This document shows positions 14,067-20,948 of a DNA stretch of 21,382 nt, in pieces. Source of the stretch: Halobacteriales archaeon QS_9_67_15 (lineage in GTDB: Archaea; Halobacteriota; Halobacteria; Halobacteriales; Haloarculaceae). Made by a program: the position numbers and the translations under genes. Position 1 is the stretch's first letter. Every line of letters begins with the position of its first letter. Location: assembly GCA_003023165.1 (NCBI GenBank), contig PXSD01000025.1:1-21382 (forward strand), written 5' to 3'. The notes below the pieces were generated by a model, which made no database searches, was not told where the DNA came from, and saw nothing but the letters and a program-made list of their open reading frames with translations.

Positions 14067-15175
14067 ATGAGTATCAAGTGTTCGCTCCTGGGACACAGCT
14101 TCGACGAGACGACCGTCGAGCGGGAGCGCAGTGAAGAGGGGACGGAAGTCGTCATCACCATCACCGAGATGGAGACCTGTTCCCGGTGCGGGGAGACGCG
14201 CGTCGTCTCCGAGAACAAGGAAGTGACGACGCTCGAGGTCCCCGCGGACGAGGAGACCGCAAGCCCCGGCACCGACGACGCTGACGGGGGCGACGACACC
14301 GACGAGTTCGCGACCACACCCACCGACTCGAGTCCACTGGGGGGACCGACGCCGTCATCCTCGACGACGACGGCGGTGCGGAGGCCTCGGCACAGGCCGA
14401 AGCGCGCGGCGCGGAGCCGACGATCCCGGACGCCGAAGGCGACGTGTCCGCGGCGAGCGACACCGACGGCGAGGACGCCGTCATCATCGGCGACGCCGAG
14501 GGCGGCGACCGCGACCCCGGCGAGTGGCCCGACGAGGACGAGGAAGCCGCCGCGGACGAGAGCGAAGACGGGGGCCCCGACGCCGACACCGACGGGGAGG
14601 TCGAGGGGGACGCAGACGTCGAGGGCGACGCGGCCGACGACCGCGACCCCGGCGAGTGGCCGGACGAGCCCGCCGACCCGGCGGAGCGGGCCGGAGAGAG
14701 CGACGAGGTCGAGATCCTGGGCGGCGGAGACGCGGACGAGACGCCGAGCGACGCCCCGGTCGAGAGCGACGACGCGGACGAGGACGGACCCGGACCGGCA
14801 GCGGCCCAGAGCGGTGCGGCGTCCGACCACTCGGCGCAGGCCGGAGCGGGCGACGACGGGACTGCCGACGCTGACAGCGGTCGGTCGAAGGGCGAGTGGC
14901 CCGAAACGGAGACGCCGACGATCGGGAGCGACGCGGTGGGCGACTGGCCGGACGAGACCAAGCGCGACGAACCCGCCGACTCCGGCATCTCCGGGCCGTC
15001 GCTCGACGGCGAGGACGGGCCGTCGGTTTCCGTCCCCGAGGGGATGTTCAAGTGCTCGGAGTGTGGCTTCACGACCGAAGCGGACTCCTCGTCGCTTCGC
15101 GCGGGCGACTTCTGTCCGGAGTGTCACCGCGGGACGCTCCTCCAGCGCGAGGACGAGGCCGCCGCCGAGGAGTAG
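14067..15175 (+). pseudogene. Acidic two-zinc-ribbon protein with a frame break
   Basis: ATG at 14067 begins MSIKCSLLGHSFDETTVERE with a first zinc-binding unit (KCSLLGH...ETCSRCGETRVV). After an acidic stretch the frame stops making sense near 14340. The -1 frame picks up at GGTDAVILDDDGGAEASAQA and continues about 275 residues to TAG at 15173-15175, ending in a second zinc ribbon (FKCSECGFTTEADSS...DFCPECHRGTLL). The junction is a run of six G followed by A. Restoring one base, or a -1 slip on GGGGGGA, gives one protein of about 369 aa. The middle is a disordered Asp/Glu/Ala/Gly linker with four GEWPDE-like motifs. I recall haloarchaeal DUF7093-type proteins with this architecture; function unknown, possibly nucleic-acid or protein binding. 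Unshifted, the first frame would run to 15221 as Arg/Thr-rich nonsense. Confidence 0.75.
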
Positions 15176-15307
15176 CGGGCGGTTTGTTCTGTCTGGTGGG
15201 GCCTCCAGCGTGTCGGAGTGACGCGCGTCGGCCGCGGCCCGGTATCGCGAGCGGGCGCTCGTGCGGCGCTCGAAAAAGGTAAGAACGGTGCTCGCAAAGG
15301 GTCGGCC

Positions 15308-15632
15308 ATGCGGGAGTACAAGATGCGCCGGGGAGAGCACCTCGACGAGCGTATCGAAGACATGGAGGAGACGATCGAGGACTACTTCGGACGCGTCTCT
15401 GCGACAGAGGAGTACAAGGGGAGCGACCTGCACGTGGTCGAAGACCCGGAGAATCCGGTGTTCCAGCGCATCACGGCGGGCGCGGTCGAGTACAGCGGCA
15501 AGAAAGGCCGCCGACGCGGTCGACGCGAAAAACGACTTCCTGCTCGAAGCCACCGGGCGCGACGCCAAGAGCCGTCGCGACTCGATGAAACGCTCCGTCG
15601 AGGACAGTCCCGACGAAGCCGACGAAGTCTGA
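15308..15632 (+). pseudogene. DUF5611-like gene with apparent internal deletion and frameshift
   Basis: ATG at 15308 starts MREYKMRRGEHLDERIEDME, then YFGRVSATEEYKGSDLHVVE and ITAGAVEYSGKK (to residue 66). This matches the haloarchaeal DUF5611 proteins as I remember them. Just after, at about 15505-15510, protein similarity moves to another frame: AADAVDAKNDFLLEATGRDA, then KSRRDSMKRSVEDSPDEADEV and TGA at 15630-15632. The two parts total about 107 codons, against roughly 130 in homologues, so about 20-25 codons (the KLAVDF...PA segment) seem to be missing. Unshifted, the frame reads Arg-rich sequence to 15691. Cause unknown: assembly error or real deletion. The function of the family is unknown. 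Confidence 0.65.
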
Positions 15633-15991
15633 CTCTCCGTCGCCGTTCTCAGAAGCCGTTGCTCGCACGACAGCCCTCAGTACGCGTGTGACGTAGTCTC
15701 GTACATCGCTCCCCGGGAGGCGACTCAGCACGTATCCGGGCCGGAAATGTCGGAACTGTGTCATGGGTAGGGCCGGCCACAGTTCCTGTCAGACACCACC
15801 TCGAACGAGGCGGTCACAGTCGGCATCCGGCGGCCCGGATAAATGTTTTCCGGTGACGTGACCGGTTCGCGACAGGAACAGTCGCCAGCAGTTCCGCCCG
15901 GCGTCCCCCGTCGTCGGGCGGTCCCGGCGAACTCGGTCGTGGGTGTCCGTCGGCTGTGGGTTTCGGTCTCTCGCTCGTGGGAGTAGCGGCC
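15633..15991. other. 359-bp stretch without a convincing gene
   Basis: No frame here has convincing haloarchaeal protein composition. An isolated AT-rich box GGATAAATGTTTTCC (about 15837-15851) looks like a promoter element in either direction. On the minus strand it is followed by a 21-codon frame (start 15826, MPTVTASFEVVSDRNCG) and by an ATG at 15764 whose frame then runs into the shadow of the DUF5611-like gene; neither is supported further. The rightmost part is probably the 3' flank of sepF. Confidence 0.4.
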
Positions 15992-16351
15992 CTACTGGCC
16001 GAGCGGGTCTCGGTTGATGGCGACGCCGTGGGGCGTGATGATGAGCTGGTCGTCGCCCTTCTGAGCGATGTCGCCGCCGACCTCGTTCGCGACCTGCTTG
16101 AGCTCGTCCGTGATGTGTTCCATCGTCCGGTCCTGGGTCGTGTGCCGCGTGATGTCGGCGATGACGACGTCGCCGTCGTAGACGGCGTCTTTGATGTCGA
16201 TGACGTCCTGTTTGTCGCCGATCTTCGCGATGCGGACCTCCATCGAGACGCCGGCGGCCGTGGTGTCGACGTTCCCGCTGTCGATCTCGACGTAGTCGTC
16301 CTTGTGGCGGCTCCCGCCCGATTCCCCGAGGATTTTGCTCATGAGTCCCAT
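15992..16351 (-). CDS. sepF: Archaeal cell division protein SepF
   Basis: 119-aa SepF, the membrane anchor that tethers FtsZ (in haloarchaea mainly FtsZ2) to the membrane at the division site. The N-terminal amphipathic membrane-targeting sequence is MGLMSKILGE, followed by a polar linker (SGGSRHKDDYVEIDSGNVDT) and the SepF fold from about 35 (VSMEVRIAKIGDKQDVIDIK, DAVYDGDVVIADITR, the helix TMEHITDELKQVANEVGGD, then QLIITPHGVAINRDP). ATG at 16351 is chosen because MGLMSKIL is the conserved start; an in-frame GTG at 16396 would add a basic, AT-rich-coded stretch that includes the promoter. A TATA-like box (TAAAATACAAA) lies about 30 nt upstream on this strand. Confidence 0.92.
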   Translation of the reverse strand: MGLMSKILGESGGSRHKDDYVEIDSGNVDTTAAGVSMEVRIAKIGDKQDVIDIKDAVYDGDVVIADITRHTTQDRTMEHITDELKQVANEVGGDIAQKGDDQLIITPHGVAINRDPLGQ

Positions 16352-16375
16352 ACATTCTTTCCCGGTCGCTGTCCG

Positions 16376-16387
16376 TTTGTATTTTAC
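16376..16387 (-). promoter_or_regulatory. TATA-like box of sepF
   Basis: On the minus strand TAAAATACAAAC is centred about 30 nt before the sepF ATG at 16351. It is the most AT-rich stretch in the sepF upstream region, and it falls inside the extra codons of a longer frame beginning at 16396. This supports the shorter start. Confidence 0.5.
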
Positions 16388-16441
16388 GTCAGACACTGCG
16401 CATCACGTGGACGCGTGACGAGTGCGTCGGTCCACGCGGAC

Positions 16442-17512
16442 TCATCGTCGCACGGAGTCGGTCAGGTCGCTGGCGGTGGGGCTGTCCCCGCCGTGTGGCG
16501 TCTCCCTCGTGCGGACGTCGGCGGCGTGGACCGTCTCCGTCGCGTCGTCGATGACGACCACTTCGCCGGGGCTGGTGGGGAGGCGCTCCGCGAGCGAGGT
16601 CTGCACGTACGTCGGCTGCGTGGCCTCAAGCGCGTCGAGGTCCGCCTCCGAAGTGAGTCTGTGAGAGACGACGATGTCCGATTGAGACACCGCCACGTCG
16701 GAGACAGCACTCGGGCGCTGGGTCGCCAGCACGAGGCTGACCCCGGGCGCGCGACCGCGGGTGAGGATCGTCTCGAGCGCCGTCTCGCCGACGCCCTGGA
16801 AGAAGGGGTGAGCCTCGTCGACCAAGTACCACGGGAGCCGCTCGATCGCCTCGGTGACCCGAGCGCGGTAGAGCGCCTCGCCGATCCCGCGGACGACGGC
16901 GTTCATCGGCGCGGAGTCGAGCCCCGAGAGGTCGACGACGGTCACTTCGCCGCCGCCGAGGTCCTGTACGTCGAGCCCGTTCGGCGAGAAAACACCCCAC
17001 GACTCGGCGAGGTCGAGGTGGTTGATCGCCGCGCGCTTGTCGACGCCGGGTGCCGCCGTCGCCTCGACGTTGCCACGCATGTCGGCGAGCGTCGACTCGT
17101 CCTGTGCGGCCTGCCAGACGAGCCCGCCGGCACCGCTCTCGGGCGGGAGGTCGAGCAACGCACACCAGGACCGCGGGTCGAGCGTCGTCGGCGGTATCTC
17201 CGGGTTACTGATCACTTCCGCGGGGACGGGAGCTCCCTCCGAGGGCCGGTCGAGCGTCGGGAAGACGCCCATCGGGTCGACGATGACGGGTGCGACCCCC
17301 TGCGCCCGCGAGAGCGATTCCGCGACGACCCCCAGCGTGTAGGACTTCCCGTACCCGCGCTTGCCGACGATCAGTGCGGCGTGGGGGCTGTCGAGGTCGA
17401 GATACAGTGGGGCACCGCTGGAGCCGTCTCTGGCGCGGTAGGTCCCGAGGTGTCCCGCCGGCGCGTCGTCGTCGGCCTGCACCGCTTTCCCCCGTCCGAT
17501 GACGAATGTCAC
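16442..17512 (-). CDS. HerA/FtsK-type P-loop ATPase
   Basis: 356-aa P-loop ATPase of the HerA/VirB4/DUF87 type. The N-terminus MTFVIGRGKAVQ and GHLGTYRARDG are followed by Walker A GKRGYGKS (50-57), a PVIVDPMGVFPTL strand, Walker B WYLVDEAH (228-235), an arginine-finger-like TRGRAPG (251-257) and the sensor-like ATQRPSAV (263-270). The Ser-Gln-Ser-Asp and SHRLTSEADL stretch before the C-terminus is shared with HerA-like proteins. No fused nuclease, TM helix or HAS-barrel was recognised beyond the short N-terminal beta segment. It may pump or remodel DNA or protein, but the partner is unknown. GTG at 17512 is preferred over the TTG at 17542, because MTFVIGRG is the conserved-looking start. It lies between TFB and sepF on the same strand. 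Confidence 0.8.
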   Translation of the reverse strand: MTFVIGRGKAVQADDDAPAGHLGTYRARDGSSGAPLYLDLDSPHAALIVGKRGYGKSYTLGVVAESLSRAQGVAPVIVDPMGVFPTLDRPSEGAPVPAEVISNPEIPPTTLDPRSWCALLDLPPESGAGGLVWQAAQDESTLADMRGNVEATAAPGVDKRAAINHLDLAESWGVFSPNGLDVQDLGGGEVTVVDLSGLDSAPMNAVVRGIGEALYRARVTEAIERLPWYLVDEAHPFFQGVGETALETILTRGRAPGVSLVLATQRPSAVSDVAVSQSDIVVSHRLTSEADLDALEATQPTYVQTSLAERLPTSPGEVVVIDDATETVHAADVRTRETPHGGDSPTASDLTDSVRR

Positions 17513-17592
17513 ACGCCGGAGTGGCTCGCTCCGGTACTTCAAATCCGGGGTCGAATGTTACAGCTAAGAGCGTTCGGGCGAGGTGACAGCGG

Positions 17593-18531
17593 TCATTCGA
17601 CCGTCTCGATGTCCCGGACAGTCGAGCTAACCGTCATTCGAGAGACGGCGGCCAGGTCAGCGGCGTCACGCTGCTTGATCGGGACGCCGGCCTCGTCGGC
17701 GGCCTTGTAGAGACAGGCCGCGGCGACCCCGCTGGGGTTCTTGCCGGCCACGCGACCGGACTCGACGAGCACGACGGCGTACTCGCGAGCACGGCTCTCG
17801 ACCTCGGCCGCGACGCCGAGGTCCGACGCGTATCGGGGGAGGTACTCCGTCGGACTGATCGGCCCGACGGGCAGCCCCAGGTCCCTGTTCAGCGCGTCGT
17901 AGGCGGTCTTGAGTTCCTCCTTGCTCGCACGCGCCACGTCGACGACCTCGTCCATCGTCCGCGCGATCGACTGGGTCCGACAGGTCGCGTAGACGGCGGC
18001 GGCGGCGAACCCTTCGAGCGACCGACCACAGAGCAGGTCCTCCGACTGGGCCGACGAGAACAGCGAACACGATTGGTCGCGGACAGACGTCGGCAGCGAC
18101 ATCACCGAGACCAGTCGCCGGATCTCCGTGTGCGCGTAGAGTTTGTTCCGCTCGGCCTTCGACTCCAGTCGCGCCCGGTTGTGCTGGCGGCGCATCCGGA
18201 CGAGCTGGCGCTGGCGTTTCCCGGACACTTCGGAGCCGGTACCGAAGCCGATCTCGGTGGACAACCCCCTGTCGTGACGCGAGGCCGTCAGCGGTGCCCC
18301 CGTCCGTCGCCTGTCGGCGTCCTCGTCGAGCGAGCGCCACTCCGGACCGCGTTCGATAGCGTCCTCCGACAGCACGAGCCCGCAGTCCTCGCAGACCGCC
18401 TCCGTCTCGGCTTTCCTGACGCGGCCACCGCACTCACCACAGCCCACCGCCGTCGACGGTTCGTCTTCGGTGTCGTTTCCACTCGCCGCTCCTCGTGTCT
18501 GTTCCCTCAAACGTATCCCCCGTGTAGCCAC
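17593..18531 (-). CDS. tfb: Transcription initiation factor IIB (TFB)
   Basis: 312-aa TFB, the general factor that binds TBP-TATA-BRE and recruits RNA polymerase. The N-terminal zinc ribbon has four Cys (CGEC at 31-34, CEDC at 47-50), followed by the B-reader ERGPEWRSLD...RRRTGAPLTASRHDRGLSTEIG. Two cyclin-like repeats follow: AERNKLYAHTEIRRLVSVMS to RSLEGFAAAAVYATCR, and LPRYASDLGVAAEVESRARE to GKNPSGVAAACLYKAADEAG. The end, RDAADLAAVSRMTVSSTVRD, is a helix-turn-helix that reads the BRE. Haloarchaea carry several TFBs; this may be a specialised paralogue, since some core segments depart from the usual (SCSLFSSAQSEDLLCGRS). GTG at 18531 is the chosen start; the TTG eight codons later is an alternative. 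A TATA-like box (GATTAAG) lies 26 nt upstream. Confidence 0.93.
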   Translation of the reverse strand: MATRGIRLREQTRGAASGNDTEDEPSTAVGCGECGGRVRKAETEAVCEDCGLVLSEDAIERGPEWRSLDEDADRRRTGAPLTASRHDRGLSTEIGFGTGSEVSGKRQRQLVRMRRQHNRARLESKAERNKLYAHTEIRRLVSVMSLPTSVRDQSCSLFSSAQSEDLLCGRSLEGFAAAAVYATCRTQSIARTMDEVVDVARASKEELKTAYDALNRDLGLPVGPISPTEYLPRYASDLGVAAEVESRAREYAVVLVESGRVAGKNPSGVAAACLYKAADEAGVPIKQRDAADLAAVSRMTVSSTVRDIETVE

Positions 18532-18853
18532 AGGTGTAAATGGGGGCGACTGTCTTAATCTTTCATCTTTCTACGAGATAAGTAAATGAATCGGAACGGG
18601 CGCTCGCGACCAGTGGCATCGATCGACCCGCGCTCCGGACGGAGCGAACGTCTCGACACTGTCGGTCACGAGAACACCCCGTAGCCGCTCGCACCCGGCT
18701 TCGTTCCCCCAAACGATTGACCTGTCCGGTGGGAAGAATAAAAGTGTAACACACGGAGAGGCACATGAATGGAGCGACCGGTTCGCAGTCTCGTCGAGCG
18801 ACCCCGGAGCGACGAGCCCAACACTGACGGCCCTCGCAGCCGAGGTTGCGGTC
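18532..18853. other. 322-bp divergent intergenic region between TFB and the DUF1028 gene
   Basis: Locally less GC-rich than its surroundings, as expected for regulatory DNA. It holds the TFB TATA-like box near 18557 and a second AT-rich stretch (GAAGAATAAAAGTG, about 18733-18745) that could drive the DUF1028 gene with a leader of about 85 nt. A 20-codon frame (ATG at 18765, preceded by GGAGAG) lies in that leader but is not in frame with the next gene. No RNA gene, repeat or larger protein was recognised. Confidence 0.4.
18551..18561 (-). promoter_or_regulatory. TATA-like box of the TFB gene
   Basis: AGATTAAGACA on the minus strand is centred about 26 nt before the GTG at 18531, in a locally AT-rich stretch. 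It fits a leaderless haloarchaeal promoter and supports the GTG start. Confidence 0.4.
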
Positions 18854-19588
18854 GTGACGTTCAGTATCTGCGTTCGGGAGTCGTACACGGACGGCGCCGG
18901 TGACGAGCAGACGCGGTTCGGCGTCGCGGTGACGACGCGGCTCGCCGGCGTCGGGACGCTCTGTCCGTTCGCCAGCGAACACGGCGCGGTGGCGACTCAG
19001 AGCCTCGTCAACGTCGATCTCGGACGGAAGGGCATCGAGTATCTCGACGACGGGCTGGCCGTCGAGGACGCGCTCGAGGCCCTGTTGAACGCCGACGGCG
19101 GGCGCGCCCAGCGTCAGCTCCACGGCGTCGACGTCGACGGCGAGTTCGCCTTCTCCGGCGAGGAGTGCAAGCCCTGGTTCGGGCACGTCATCGGCGACAA
19201 CTACACCGTCGCCGGCAACCTCCTGACCGGCGAGGACGTGGTCGAGGCGACCGCGACGGCCTACGAGGCCACCGCGGGACCGTCGCCGGGCGACCCCGAG
19301 AGCGACCCCGACGCACCGCTGGCCGAACGGTTGACCGATGCCCTCGCCGCGGGTCACGAACTGGGCGGCGACAAGCGCGAGGACCTACATGTCCAGAGCG
19401 CGGCCCTGCTCGTCCGGACGACCGAAGACCGCGAGATGGCACCGTACTACGACGACCTGCGGGTCGACGCGACGGAGACGCCCGTCGCGGACCTCCACGG
19501 GACCTACGAACTCGCCGCCGAGGGCTACGAGATGGCGATGGAGCGATACGCCGACGACTACGAGGACGACGAGAACGCCGGCGAGTGA
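18854..19588 (+). CDS. DUF1028 family protein
   Basis: 244-aa DUF1028 protein, a family with an Ntn-hydrolase-like fold and uncertain function. MTFSICVRES at the start is the hallmark, followed by GVAVTTRLAGVGTLCPFASE and HGAVATQSLVNVDLGRKGIE (the conserved AVATQS...N block). Then come QRQLHGVDVDGEFAFSGEEC, FGHVIGDNYTVAGNLLTGED (conserved AGNLL) and the AAGHELGGDKREDLHVQSAA segment (usually GGDxRGxQSAALLV). An acidic tail completes it. Start GTG at 18854 places Thr at position 2, as is typical; if Met is removed Thr2 could be an N-terminal nucleophile, which is inference. It is convergent with the M20 gene, 38 bp away. Confidence 0.9.
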   Translation: MTFSICVRESYTDGAGDEQTRFGVAVTTRLAGVGTLCPFASEHGAVATQSLVNVDLGRKGIEYLDDGLAVEDALEALLNADGGRAQRQLHGVDVDGEFAFSGEECKPWFGHVIGDNYTVAGNLLTGEDVVEATATAYEATAGPSPGDPESDPDAPLAERLTDALAAGHELGGDKREDLHVQSAALLVRTTEDREMAPYYDDLRVDATETPVADLHGTYELAAEGYEMAMERYADDYEDDENAGE

Positions 19589-19626
19589 GGACCGGAGGAA
19601 ACGGTCCTCGCGGTCGCCGAACGAGA

Positions 19627-20886
19627 CTATTTTAGGTATCGCCGTGCGGTCTCGGCGAACACCTCGCCGGCAGCCAGCACGTCGGGCCAGTGGACAGACT
19701 CGTCGGGGAAGTGAGCGCCTTCGATGCGACCGGGACCGAAGACGGCGGTCGGGATCCCCGCTTCGATGTAGTGGCGCGCGTCGCTCCCGTAGGTCTCACC
19801 GACCGGCGCGGTCCCCGAGAGACCCGACGCCGTCATCGCCTCTTGCAGAGCTCTCACCACCGGTTCGCCGGGGTCGGTCTCCGCCGACGCGAACTGGGCG
19901 CCGAACCGCTCGAAGGTGGGCGGGTCGACGGTCCACGCCGGGTCCGCGGCGACCGCCTCAAGCGTCTCTCGGCAGGCCCGTTCGACGGCGTCAAGTGACT
20001 CGCCGGGAGCGACGCCCACGCGCAGCTCGGCGGTGAGCGTCCCGGGGACGTTCGACGCCCACGTGCCCGCCGATACCCTTCCGATCACGATGGGCCACGG
20101 CACGTCGAAGCGGTCGTACAGCGGGTGCGAGACCGACTCGGCGCGCTCGCGTTCCAAGGCCTCGAAGGCCGCCCGAACTCGCTCGAACGCCGGGAGGACG
20201 GACTCGCCTTCCCACCGTCGGGCGGCGTGGGCCTGTGTCCCCTCGATCCCGACCCGGGCCATCAGACAGCCTTCCGTCTCCGTCACGACCTGCAGGTCCG
20301 TCGGTTCGGCGACGACGGCGGCGTCGCGCTCGAAGGGATAGGGGTTCGACAGCGCCGCGCTCGCCGCGCCGAGTCCGCCGTCCTCCTCGCCGGCGACGCT
20401 CTCGACGACGAGTCTCCCGTCGAGTTCGCGGTCACCGGTCTCGACGGCATCTGCGAGCTGTCGCGCGGCGAAGACGCAGGCGACGAGCTGACTCTTCATG
20501 TCCACCGCACCGCGACCGAGGAGTCGGTCACCCTGCCAGCGCGGTTCGAACGGGTTGCCGGTCCACCCTGTGTCGCCGGCGGGGACCACGTCGACGTGAC
20601 CGTTCAGGACGAGCGTTCGCCCCGCGTCGGGGTCGCCGAACTCGAAGACGCCGGCGACGCTCGGGCGGTCTTCGAGGGCGAGGTCGGCGGCGGGCTCGAA
20701 CGACGGGTGGTCGGCCAGTGCGTCCGCGTCGGCGGTCCAGCGATACGTCTCGAACCCGAGGTCGGTCAGGAGCGCCTCGACGTACTCCTGTGCCGGTGCC
20801 TCGTTCCCGGCGGTCGACTCGAAAGCGATCAGGTCCTCCATGACAGCCCGCATTCGGTCGCCGTACGCGCTAGCAAGGTCGCTCAT
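19627..20886 (-). CDS. M20-family metallopeptidase (ArgE/DapE/ACY1-like)
   Basis: 419-aa zinc-dependent amidohydrolase of the M20 family, related to acetylornithine deacetylase and succinyl-diaminopimelate desuccinylase. Metal ligands and catalytic residues are in place: NGHVDVVP (H97, with catalytic D99), GRGAVDMKSQ (bridging D129), AGEEDGGLG (general base E167 and ligand E168), AVVAEPTDL (E194) and a C-terminal His in GRIEGAHFPDESVHW. The dimerisation domain lies at about 210-330, including the EGTQAHAARRWEGESV motif with the His reaching into the partner active site. It probably hydrolyses an N-acyl or peptide bond in the cytoplasm; the exact substrate is unknown. ATG at 20886 (MSDLASAYGDRMRAVMEDLI) is the natural start. 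The gene lies 62 bp downstream of the PUA-protein gene on the same strand. Confidence 0.9.
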   Translation of the reverse strand: MSDLASAYGDRMRAVMEDLIAFESTAGNEAPAQEYVEALLTDLGFETYRWTADADALADHPSFEPAADLALEDRPSVAGVFEFGDPDAGRTLVLNGHVDVVPAGDTGWTGNPFEPRWQGDRLLGRGAVDMKSQLVACVFAARQLADAVETGDRELDGRLVVESVAGEEDGGLGAASAALSNPYPFERDAAVVAEPTDLQVVTETEGCLMARVGIEGTQAHAARRWEGESVLPAFERVRAAFEALERERAESVSHPLYDRFDVPWPIVIGRVSAGTWASNVPGTLTAELRVGVAPGESLDAVERACRETLEAVAADPAWTVDPPTFERFGAQFASAETDPGEPVVRALQEAMTASGLSGTAPVGETYGSDARHYIEAGIPTAVFGPGRIEGAHFPDESVHWPDVLAAGEVFAETARRYLK

Positions 20887-20948
20887 CGTCCGTCCTTCGA
20901 GCGCCGACCACTCAGTGTTCGGGGAAAGGGGGCGGTGAGAGTCGGAAG

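Noticed and set aside
13619..15568. 649-codon minus-strand frame ending in the 96-aa protein
   Set aside because: Only the last 96 codons, from the ATG at 13909, look like protein. The rest is antisense to the acidic zinc-ribbon gene.
15471..15764. 97-codon minus-strand frame starting MTQFRHFRPG
   Set aside because: Most of it is antisense to the DUF5611-like gene; the unique part has no recognisable family.
15956..17710. 584-codon plus-strand frame over sepF and the ATPase
   Set aside because: Antisense shadow; sepF and the P-loop ATPase on the other strand have clear motifs.
18765..18827. 20-codon frame (MNGATGSQSRRATPERRAQH) in the DUF1028 leader
   Set aside because: Arg-rich composition and no sign of conservation; kept only as a note in the intergenic entry.
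18571..18888. 105-codon minus-strand frame in the TFB-DUF1028 gap
   Set aside because: No domain, overlaps the DUF1028 start and promoter regions, and has atypical composition for a haloarchaeal protein.
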